NCBI GenBank assembly: GCA_018350325.1
Contig: JAEVLN010000022.1
Span: forward strand, 1,133,105 to 1,197,104
From: Globodera rostochiensis
Lineage: Eukaryota > Nematoda > Chromadorea > Rhabditida > Heteroderidae
Direction of reading: 5' to 3'
DNA length: 64,000 nt
Shown: positions 46,101 to 58,100 of the stretch, piece after piece
Layout of the letters: each line of letters starts with the position of its first letter
Numbering within the stretch: the stretch's first letter is position 1
Translations under genes and position numbers: made by a program
The notes under the pieces: model-generated
What the model saw: the letters and a program-made list of their open reading frames with translations, nothing else
What the model was told of the DNA's origin: nothing
Database searches by the model: none

Positions 46101-49100
46101 CATGCATCTTGCCGCACTGTTGGACGTGCACCCGTTGCTGATGACATCCGTGAAGAAGAAGCCGTACTCGAAGAAGCGCATCCAACGCCCGGGGCAACAA
46201 CCGCTGGCGCAGGACCAAGTGAAGGTGCAGTTGTGCTTTGGTTTCAATGCATGCATTGTGCATGCCTCAGGTGACGCTTGCGGAGGCGATGCGCCAAGGG
46301 CTGATCGACGCGCGTACCCAACGTTTTCGGCAAGGCAATCAGGAGATGTCGCTGGACGACGCGCTCCACCGGGGCCTGATCGATCCGCAAAGTGAATGGA
46401 TTGTGCCGTCACGCGCCTCCGGCGTCGGGCCAACAATTGAGGAGCGCACGCAGGAGACCGTGACGGAGACGGGCCAGCAGTTGGCGCCGAAAATCTTTCC
46501 GGACAAGGAGCTGCAAGAGTCGGTCAACACGGTGAAGCGCGTGCGCAGAACCGAGACCAGCGCGGTGGGCGGGCCTGGCGGCGTGTCCGTGTACCGGGCG
46601 GTCACCGGTGGCAAAGGCTCTGTTGAAGTGCCAGCCCAGGGCTACCACGTGTTGGAGGCGGAGCGCAAGGGGCTGCTCAACATGAGCACCGGTGTGGTGT
46701 CCGCGCCCGGCACGGACCGGACACTGTCGTTGGAGGAGGCGCTGAACCTTGGCATTCTGGACGCGCGGTCACTGAGTGTGCACGATCAACACAGCGGGCG
46801 ACAGCTGACCATGGAAGAGGCACTGCAGAAAAAGGTGTGAGGGGAGAGGAGAGAAGGAGGGGAAAATCGCATTTCGGCACTTATGGCGCCGAGGTCTAAG
46901 AAATGGCCCTAAGTGGCGCCGAGGTCTAAGAAATGGCCCTAAGTGGCGCCGAGGTCTAAGAAATGGCTCTAAGTCGTCAAGGTCTAAGAAAGGCGCCGAA
47001 AAATGGCGCCGAGGCTTAAGAAATGGCGCCGAGGTTTAAAAATTACTCTAAATGGCACCGGGTCTCAAAAATGGCGCCGGTGTCTAGAAGGCTGAAACAT
47101 AGATCTTTCTGTAATCGATTGTTTTTGCCCGCGTTAAATGGCACTTTTTTAAATCTGGTTACCTATTCATCTAAACACAATGCCATCATCAAAAGGTTAT
47201 GGACCGACATGGCCATTTGGAACACCACGGGCGTCGGCTGACTCTGCGCGAGGCCATCGACGAACGCGTTGCACATGTGGAGGCGGAACCGCCAGCAACG
47301 GTCGGGCACGCCAACAAAAAGGTCATCCAGTTTTCGTCCGCCGCCGGGCCCGTCACCGCCTTCCGGCCCGTCGGGCAGCCGGTGGTGGAGGAGCATGAGC
47401 AGGCGTGGGCCTTCGACTCGGCCCAGGGCGTGTTCGTCGACTTGGCCACGAATGAGCGCATTTCGGTGGACTCGGCCATTCGGTCGGGCCGACTGACGTC
47501 GGACGACTTGCGCGTGCGTGACGCGCTCACGGGGCGCGAGATGACGCTTGACGAGGCGCAGAAGTGGGGCATTGTCAACGTGCGCGAGGGCTACTATCTG
47601 GACAAGACGGACAACAAGCGCTACTCGTTTGCGGAAGCTGCACGTCAGCATCGCGTCTACCCAACGGGCGGCGTGCCCGAAAATGCGGCGGACGCATTGC
47701 ATACAACTGTGCGCGTGCACACGCGGCAAGAAGTGAGTGCGTGCACCAAATGCAGTCCAGTAGATGTTTGACTAGACCATGATGGCATCTAGGGGTTGGT
47801 CCCCGGCCTAGGAAAGTCGGGGGTAGGGGAGGCCGGGGTTGGCCATGTCGGGGATCGGGGTCGGGGACCAAAGTGGCATCAAATCATGCTTTATACATAG
47901 TAAATGCTTTTCAAGACGGCGATGAAGGAAGCGGTGCTGTCCAGCGAGTCCAGCCCGACCGAGTACAGCTTGAACCGCTACATGGACAACCGAATGTTCG
48001 AGCCGTCCAGCGGCCTGTTCACCCATCCGGATGCGCAAAAGCAAATGACGTTGAAGGAGCTGGTCGTCAAGGGATTCCTCAACCCGTACGGCACGCGCAT
48101 TGTTGATCGCGCGAGCGGCACAGAAATGCATTTGTTGGATGCCATCCGTGAACACATTGTAGACGACGTGGCCGGAACTGTCCGGGACACCCTGACTGGA
48201 CGTGTACATGACTTCGCTTCGGCAGTCCGACAAGGTGGCTGCTGCGCGAGAACTTCAAATGAAAATCGACCGATCCCCTTAGGGGTTTATTTTAGGGGGA
48301 ACCTTTACATTCAAGAATTGGGCATTACCACCGAACGACCTCTAAGATTATGACGATCACATAACCAATTTTTGGCAGGTCTGGTCAAAGAGGAGCAACA
48401 CCAGCACCAGCAGCTCCATGCCGACTCGTCCAGCGTGTTCAACGGTGTTGATCGGCGTACAAGTCGAACTTCGTTTGGGGACGGCGGTTCGCCTCGGCTT
48501 GTTGAGCGCAAGTTGCAGCTGACGCCGTATGCCCAGGAGCCCTTTCGAGCGGCCTCCTCCGCCAGCAGCGTCGGGCCGGTCGGAGGAGGCGTCGTCGTCC
48601 CAGCATCGGCTGCACAGTCTTCGCTGTTCAATGGAAGAAGAAGCCCCGTCCTGAAGGAGTCCGCGCTGAAGTCGCGCGATGTGTGGAGCAGCAGCGGCGT
48701 CAGCAGCGTGTCGCGTAAGTTCCGGAACTGCAATTCAAACCATCTGGAGAATATGAAAATGCCTGAACTGCCTGAAAATGTTGATCCCGTTTAGCAGTCG
48801 GTTCCAACGAACGAATGGTGGACCTCGGCGGCGGCAAGACGGTCAAGGTGAATGTTGTGCGAGGCGAGGACGGACTGGAGAAGGGCGAGTACTTTGACCC
48901 GGCCAGCAACATGAAGTTCACCATCCAACTCCATGGCGACCCGGTGACCACCCAGACGAGCACAAAAGTGCGCTCCACCTCCCAAGTGCAGTCCGTGGAG
49001 TTGGAGCCGCACGCGCAGTTTGTCGGCATTGATCTGATCAAAGATTTGCGCAACGGACGCGTGATGTCGTTGACGGACGCGCAACGTCTTGGGCTTGCGC

Positions 49101-52100
49101 GCGTGGACCGCAAAGGCAAACAGACCACCAGGCAGTACTCCGCCTTCCGCTCCAGCATTGAACTTGCCGTCAACAAAGGCATTCTGAACGCCCGAGGGGA
49201 GCGCCTCTCACTGGAGGAGGCCATTCGTCAGCGACTGCTTGACATTCGCGAGCTTAAGGTGGGCCGGGAGAGAGGGATATTTACTTGGATTTATGGAGAG
49301 CAGAGAACGGGTCGATCGAGATTCTCGATCGGCCCACAAGTCCGAACTCTAATTGAGAGCGCGATTGTTCTCCAAACCCCCGAACATTGGAAGCGAAAAA
49401 GCTATAGCTTAAAACCTTCAAAAATCTCAATTTTTTGTGCCAATTAAATTGGCGGCGCTGAAACGATCGGCGCCGAACTGACCCCGGCCGCTGAACATGC
49501 CGGGCCCGATGGGTTGCAACAATAATTGAGCGTCGTGGGTTCGAATTCCACTGGGCGGTTTCAATTTGTTTGAGTCCCAGCGGGCGATTAATTCATTTGA
49601 GTCCCAGCGGGCGATTAATTCATTTGAGTCCCAGCGGGCGATTAATTCATTTGAGTCCCAGCGGGCGATTAATTCATTTGAGTCCCAGCGGGCGATTAAT
49701 TCATTTGAGTCCCAGCGGGCGATTAATTCATTTGAGTCCCAGCGGGCGATTAATTCATTTGAGTCCCAGCGGGCGATTAATTCATTTGAGTCCCAGCGGG
49801 CGATTAATTCATTTGAGTCCCAGCGGGCGATTAATTCATTTGAGTCCCAGCGGGCGATTAATTCATTTGAGTCCCAGCGGGCGATTAATTCATTTGAGTC
49901 CCAGCGGGCGATTAATTCATTTGAGTCCCAGCGGGCGATTAATTCATTTGAGTCCCAGCGGGCGATTAATTCATTTGAGTCCCAGCGGGCGATTAATTCA
50001 TTTGAGTCCCAGCGGGCGATTAATTCATTTGAGTCCCAGCGGGGGCCGTAGTAAAAGAAGGTGGTAATGGTTATATGACCATAACCATGGTGGTTAACCG
50101 GTAGTAAATGAGAAACCATGAGCTCATGGTCACTTAACCACGATATACAACCACCATGGTTGGTGGTTTGGCAACAGATAGTAAAAGAAGCAGGTTAATG
50201 GTTATTTAACCAGAGATCATGGTTAAAATGCAACCCTGACCCGACCCATGGTTGCAAATATGTTAAATTTTGTTGAAAATTTAATAAAAAAGATAAAAAT
50301 ACCAAATAAACTTTATTAAATAGAAGAAAGTCTCCTCTACAAAACGATATAAAATTTTATATCGAATTTTAAGCCTAAATATTTTTAATTTAATTTTGAA
50401 AATTGTTACTCAAATTCCAATAATATAGACTTTATTGCGCGTTTTTTCAGCCACTTCTCAATCAAATTTAACGCTTTTTGTCAGTCAAAGCAAAAAATGT
50501 TAATAAATAAAAAAAATTATTAACTTTTACTCTTCAAATCGTGAAGCCATTTCCATTCTTTTCTCAAGTGCGGCTTGCCTAGCAAGCCGTTCGCTTCTCC
50601 ATTGCGGCTCTTCTGCGATTTCGGCAAAATTAAAAGCTGGCGGCTGCTCTTCATTAAAATCTTCGGCATACAAGGGCAATCGCAATTGCAGTGCCAGATT
50701 ATGGAGAACAACACTTGTCAAAATTGCATTAGCAACATTTTTGATAGGCAATCTGTAGCCAGAATGATTTGCAGAGAAACGACGTTTTAGTATCCCAAAA
50801 GCCCGTTCAACGCACGTACGCCCTCGCGATAACGCATAGTTAAACCGCTTTTGAGATTCGGTAACAGGTGAAAGAAAAGGCGTGATCAGCCATGTTTTAA
50901 GCGGATATCCTATACTTTTTTTTTTATCCAATAAAATTTTCGAAACTACCAGAATCTCCCAACAAAATTGAATTTCCGCCTCGACCAGATTCCTCCCAAG
51001 TGCTGCTTTGTCGAAGTCTTTATTAGCTCTTTGATCCATGACGAAATTTTGCAGTAAATAATAAAGCTGCTGGTGGTTATTTAACCTTGTAGTAAAAGAA
51101 CATAGTTTGTGGTTAAATGACGGTGGTTGATGGTTGCTCCCTCCGTTATATGACCAGCTTCTTTTACTACTATATTTCGCATAGTTGGGGGTCGTTTGAC
51201 CACGTCAAACGACCATGGTTAACTGACCGGGTTAAATAACCACCTTCTTTTACTACGGCCCCGGGCGGTTTCCATTTGTTTGGACAATGCATGGGCCCCT
51301 TTTCTTCACAGTACATTCATCCGCGGTCCGGCGAGGCAATCGATTTGGCCAGTGCGGCCAACCAGGGATTGGTGGACGTGACGCTGGCGGAGACGTTGCC
51401 CAGCGGTGTGGTGCATCCGGGCACCGGTGAAAAGATCAGCGTCCGGCACGCCGTGGAGGCGGGCATTGTGGACGCGCGGACGGGCGAAGTGCAGCATCCG
51501 TTCACGGGCGAGCGTCTGTCCTGGGTGGACTTGACGCGCAAGGTGTACAGCGCCATCACGCAGAACGGCGTGTACGACCCGCGCAAAGGCTATGCCGTGT
51601 CGGTGGCAAGGTAGGCAGGGGCAGGGCAGGGGCTGGAGCTGTACATGGTCTGCACGCACACACACAACTCTCTCTTTTTGTGCAGCGCGTTCGCTGACGG
51701 ACTGATCGACACGCGTGCAGTCGTGTATTTGAACCCGATCACGCAGGAGCGCCTGTCCCTAGAGGAGGCGCACCAGCGCGGCATTGTCGATGCACAAACA
51801 TACAACGCGTTGACAACGCCCGCACTCGCCGACTACCGCACGCATCGGCGACTCAACCTTGTGCAAGCGGTTGACGCACGACTGATTGATCCGCGCGCAA
51901 AAACTGTGCAACTGTCTGCGGAACGGGTCGTGCCGGTGCAAACGGCGGTCGATGAGGGCGCACTGTCGCGTGAAGTTGGCGAACAGCTCCGTCGTGTGGA
52001 CAAAATGACGTTTGTGGAGGCGGTCAGCAACGGACAGGTCGACGCTGCGCAGGGCACCTTCACGGATGCGGAAAGCGGGAAGCAGATGAGCATCGCGGAC

Positions 52101-55100
52101 GCGGTTAGCCAGGGACTCATTGACACCGGCTCTGTGAAGGGTCCGGACTCAAATGGAGGCGAAATGGCGGCAAACCTGGCACGGATCATCCAGTCGGACG
52201 AGTTTGATGAGCGATCAGGACGAGTCCAAGTTTGAATCATATACCACCAGAATGGTCCGGTTTCATTGAGTTACTCTATTCAGGATCCACAGACTCGCCT
52301 CTACCTGCCGTTCGGCTCCGCGGTTAACCAGCGTCTGGTTGATCCGGACTCGTTGCTGCACGATCTGGACTCCTCCAAGACGATGACACTGCGCGAGGCG
52401 TTGAGCCTTGGACTGATCGATTCGCACGGGCGTTACGTGCCCGCGAAAGGGAAAGGGGGAGAAGGAGCAGCAGGGGGAGCTGGTGGACTTGTTCAAGCAG
52501 TACCACTGAAGGAAGCCGTCCAGCGTGGTCTGATCGCACTGATCGGCTCGCCGATGCAGGCCGCGCTTGCAGTCAGCGAGGCGCTGAAACGGCGCGACAT
52601 TGAAGGCTACAAGTTCCGGCTGGAGCCGTTGGAGGACGCGACCGTGCAGCGGATGAGCAGCGCCGGTTACGACAGTTTTGGCGCTAGCGGCGGTGGCGGC
52701 CGGCCGCCCCGCGGGGGCTATGAGGAAACGGTCGTGCGCACCCGACGCGCGCCCGAGCCGGGCCTTTCCGTGCGCGTCCGCTCCTGCCTGTCGGGCGATG
52801 GCAGCGACTCGTTGCGCGGCTCCCGCGTCCGTTCCGACGTGGACCCGTTGGCATTGGTCGACTTCCAGACGGACTTCCTGAAACTGCTCCAAAACCAGGG
52901 CTTCGACTTGGACGAGAAATGTGTGGAGAATCCGTCCACAATGCGACTAATGTCAGTTTTGCTGTGCTTTAACAAACAAATTGAACTTCACGCCCATCTC
53001 CTTCCTCTAACAGGTCAATTCGGGAAGCGGTCGAGACCGGACTGTTCGATGTGACCAGCGGCGAGTTGATCAACCCCATCTCGGGACGTCATTATCCGGT
53101 ACAGCGAGCAGTACAAATGCGTCTGGTGCAGACCACGCCGGAGCGGGCACAGCAACTGGACGAAGCGTTGGCCCAAGCGCAGCAACAGCACGCGCACATT
53201 GCGAAACGGCCGAGCAGCCAGTTCTCGCCGAGCAGCATCAGCCTGGGCAGCGGCGGCGCCGGCGGCGGCGGCGGTGGCGGTGGCCCTGAGCTTGCCTGCA
53301 GCTACACCCAGCGACGGTCGTCCTACGGCGCCGCCGGCGACAGGTGCGCAATTTTGTGGAATTGCCCAAGGGCTTTTAGGCCAGCAATTTGTTGATCAAA
53401 AATGTGCCGTCGCGCATTTTCTTCAACCTTTTTTTGCACAATGCAGCCAACCGGCGTCGCCGGTCAACGGACGCCACTCGTGGTCCTCGCGCAACATTTC
53501 ATGGCGTGGCCCGGACACCACGGAGCTTCGCACACGCCCCGAGCTTGCCGATGTTCGGCATGCCTATGTGGAGCGTGGCACGAACGGAGTGCCGGCCGGC
53601 ATTCACAAGGACGACTTCCAACGCGAGTTCGAGCAGTTCCGCCACGGCTCACCCACGGAGGGGCCGCTGAACGTGGACCGCACGCGCACCTTCATGTCGC
53701 CGGACGGTCGGACGCGCACGACCACGCATTACAGCCACCAGAGGAGCGAGTACTGAACCATCCGACCACCAAAGGAGCGAGTACTGAACCATCCACCAGA
53801 GGAGCGAGTACTGAACCATCCAGTCACACCAATTAACCTGTCCTATTCCCAATTTGTGCCATTTGGAGCCATGGAGACATTTTTTTGACAAAAATTTTTG
53901 AATTTTAAATACCGTAGTCAAATCCGCGTTTTGTCCTTTCATAATTTTACAGAATTTGGCACTCCGTTGCTCCAAATTTTCATGTTTTTCCTTTTTTGTA
54001 CCGCCACCACATCAGAAGCGAAGTTCTTCCCCCCAGGGGAGTTCCATTCCCCAAAAATGTACCCCCCCCCCCTACCGCTTGCCAGCATAATAATTCCGTC
54101 AGTGCCTTCCCCCCCCCCCCGTTTCGTTCACTTAAAATTTTATTTTCATAAATTGTGCCTCGTCTCTTTCTTTTCACTTAATCTTTTTTTGTACCGTTCA
54201 CTTTAATCGTCGAATTTCTCAACACATATTTTTTGTTTCCATTTACAATTAATAATTGACCCCACCACAAAACGCGGCACGCGTGCCGTGCCGTGCCGTG
54301 CCGTGCCGTGCCGTGTCCGTCACACCACCGAAGAGCCAAAAGAATTTATCAGTGGATTTTGTTGTGTATATTTTTTTAATCCAAATGAGAAAATCCACCA
54401 CCACCACCACACAACCGCCACACGTCAAATGTGCCCATCAAAACACCCAAAAAGCATATCCAACCCCCGCCCCCCCCCCGTCAGATATTTCTTGTTTTGG
54501 CCTAGCGTCCGTCCGCCTCCATTTTTGCCCGATGCGCGTGCACAAAATTCCCTCCGGCACAAAATTCCCTCCGGCACAAACAAAAAAAGAAGCTTACGCA
54601 AATAATGCCCCCTAATTGGGGTTAATGTGAATTTAATTGCACCCAAATTGTAGTTTTGTGCATTTGAGGGATTTTGTACAACGCATCCATTGCCCCCGAG
54701 GGGAGGGGGAGGAGAACAGAACGTTACCGGAGCTGTTGGAGTTCAACCCCAACAGCTCTCAATGCCTCCACCCCCCTCCCCCTCCCACCCCTCCCCCCCC
54801 CCCCCCAACATTTGATCATTATTTTATTTTCCGATCACATTTTTACATTTATTCAAAACAGACACATAGCATTTACCGCCAATAGCAGCCGCCCACCCGT
54901 TTATTTGCGTGCATAAAGATTGTGTGAGTTTTGCGATCGCTTGCGGCGACGCGTCCGCCTGCCCGCGCAATTTGCCCCGAGGGGCGTGGCGGGGCGGGCG
55001 GTGAGAGAAGCGGCGGCGAGTGAGTTGCGCGCGCGCGTGCCATTTAGCAAATTGGCGAAAAGTGAAGTGACCGGAAGGGGACGGGTGGGCGAATTTTGTT

Positions 55101-58100
55101 GCGAGTGTAATCAATCGGTCCGATCGATCGATGGATCGATTAGTGAGCGAGCATCAGGTGGAAACCGACCGATCAGAGATCATTATCTAACGACTTGCAC
55201 ACACACACACTCACCAAACAGCACAATAACCCCGTAGGCGAAACGAAACCCCTCACACAAAATATGTTGAAAGTGTGAGTGATCGATGGATGATCAGTTT
55301 TGCATTTATTATTCGTGTAATTTAACATTAACCACTGGTGCATACGGTAGCGAAGGTAAACGGTTACGGTAACCACCAAAAACAAACGGACTGTTTTTTG
55401 TGATGATTGATTGATCGATTGATTGATTAATTGTGTGAGGGTGGTTTGCTGTTGATGAACCGCTTTAATGGAATGTGTAACGGTCGGTCGCGCGGGGGCG
55501 GTGAATGATCCCCCCCCCCGCCGCCTTTCCGTGGCGAAATACGCCGCCCCATCGACGACCTCAAAACTGAACACAAAATTTAGTGCTTCAATCCCCCAAC
55601 TGTGATCTGACTGATCAGTGGGGGCTTGGGGGCATTCAGTGTGATTGCTGATCAGAGGTCTCATTTAGAGGCTTGATCCACCCCCCCCCCCGATCATTCT
55701 CAGAACACAAAAACTTTTGTTAATCCCGGGGCTGTGAACCAAAAACGATGCGCGTTCGGAACATCAAACGGCACATTCAACAGCATCAACGTCCCATCAA
55801 ATGGCGTCCTCCCTCACCCCCTCCGGCACGTCATCACCGTCTCCCCTCATTTTGCCAGGAAGCGTTCCATGTCCAAAGCGTGCAACGCAATGCGCAACTG
55901 AACGCACTGCTGTCCGAGTTGGCACGACTGCAGAAGGTGCAACAGGAACAGCTGAACACTCAGCAGCTGCACAGTGCCGAGGACAGTCGAGCAGTTCGGG
56001 ACAAGTTCATGGCATGTTTTTGAACAACATTATGGCATTTTCTTAGAAATTGGTAGAAGTCCTTCCATTGGTGCTATTACAGGAGATGCGTGAACAGCTT
56101 CATTCCCAAACCGTTCGGGTGGAGGAAAGCATTGCAGAAGCTGACCGTCTTTGTTCAGAAGGAGCACAAACTTTGAGTCCGGAACAGTTTCATGCCCTTA
56201 AGGTTGGACGTGTTCAATACGTTTTATTCGTTTGACCCCCACCCCAAAAATGCTGATCGATCACGATCAGTCCAAATCACTTTTCAGGAGAGTCGCCAAC
56301 GGCTGCACGCCACGTTTGAGTCGTTGCTGCGCCAGACGGACGCTGCACTCTCCCGACTTGACGGAGTGACTGCGCTGCTGCTGGAGTTCGCCTCGCGGAC
56401 CAGCGCCTTCCAGTCGTGGGTGTTCGAGCGGGGACGCGAGCTTGACGCGCTGAGGGCGGCCTCTGGCGACCCGGCCACGCTGGAGGACAACCGCAAGATG
56501 TACAGAGAGCTCACTGAGCACATTCTGGTCAGTTTTGCTTATGGGTTGTTCCTCTACCATCCCCCGGCGTTCGCCGAAAACTTCCATATTTTGGCATTAT
56601 GCCCCCCGGCATTCCATGCAGATGAACCCCCACCAATTCTGTCCCAGGGTCGTCTTGACGACGCCCTCGAACGCGACATTTAAAATTGACATTTTTTAAA
56701 TGGAGTCGTCCAAAACGAATTAGAGAATTTTAAAGCAAACCGATCGATCAGAAATTATATGTTAAGTCAAAGCGTGCCGAGCTAAGTGCCATCGCGCAAC
56801 TGGCGCAGAGGATCGAAAGTGAGATCGGCGCCTATTTGGCTGAGCTCAGCCGGCGCAACGAGTCGCCGGCGCCGGGACTGCAACGGCACCATTGCGTCGA
56901 GGCTGCGCAGCGAGCACAAGACGATTATGAGGCAAAAACAAACAAAAATCCCCCGAGGGGACAAAACCCAACCGGACCCTTTTTTTGTCCCATCCCTTTA
57001 GGCACTGCTTGGTGCCAAACAGGAACTGTCGCAGCTGTTGCGCCGTGTTGCGAACTGTGCAATGCAATACGAACAGAAAGTGGACGAAGTGAACGGATGG
57101 ATGGCCGAGTTGGAGCGGGCGGTGTCGCACGCGAACATGGCCTCGTCCGGCGATACAGGTAGGCGGCCACAATTAGTGATCGGACCGACGTCGAGATTCT
57201 CGGTCGAAATCTTGATCACGATTTTTTGAAATTCTTGATCGAAGTCTCGGTCGAAATCTTGATCACGATTTTTTGAAATTCTTGATCGAAGTCTCGGTCG
57301 AAATCTTGATCACGATTTTTTGAAATTCTTGATCGAAGTCTCGATCGGCTTTCAAGTCTGTCTCTAGCCAAAACTGTCTGCTCTGTTCTCGAATATTAGA
57401 CAATTCCATTCCTCTAATTTAATGGACATTTAATTAATCGGTTTTCCAATTGATTGACTGATCAATTAACCGGTCGTTTGATTTGTCCAACTTTGCTTTT
57501 GTCTTTCAGCTGATCGTCTGGACAATTTAAGCCGACTGAACCAGAGCGCTGTTGAGGGGCAGCCGCGCATTGAGGCGGTCGAAGCAGCGGCCAAACTGTT
57601 GGACGAGGCGACCGCGCACACCGACGCCCACCAGCGTCTGCAGGTCAAATCAAAAGTTTTCAAATCGATAAACGCCGCCCCGGGGGGTTATTTTAAGGCC
57701 GAACATGTTGAAAATCTTGCACATGTGCGCCATCGTTTTCGTACACTCAGCGACAAACTGCGCGACTGTGTGCACGGAGCGCGAGCGGAGCTCACTCATC
57801 AGGAGGGGCTGGCACGTGGCCTTCAGCAGATGGACGAGTGGTTGAGCGTGCAGGAACGGAAGTTGACACGCCCAAGGACAATTCCGTTGGGTGCAGGCAA
57901 ACTGAACGAACTGGTGAGGAACAATGAAAGAGAGTCCGTCCTTGCCATCCAGTTCACCAATCTTTGTATGTTTCAGAAGTACGAAGACCAATTGGAGAGA
58001 GGCGAATTGGACAATCGTGCAAAAACGCTGACCGAACTGGGCGAACTGCTCGGCTCGGAACGCCATGGGCCGAGGGAGGAGTTGGGCCAACATTTTGGCA

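Noticed and set aside
49427..50119. WDSNELIAR and FESQRAINS repeat proteins
   Set aside because: The 27-bp unit is open in three frames, lies in an intron, and is interrupted by a transposon.
50043..51261. hAT or Tc1/mariner element
   Set aside because: The duplication is 3 bp rather than TA or 8 bp, and the protein remnant has the YPL-LxTP and VERAFG motifs of the Harbinger family.
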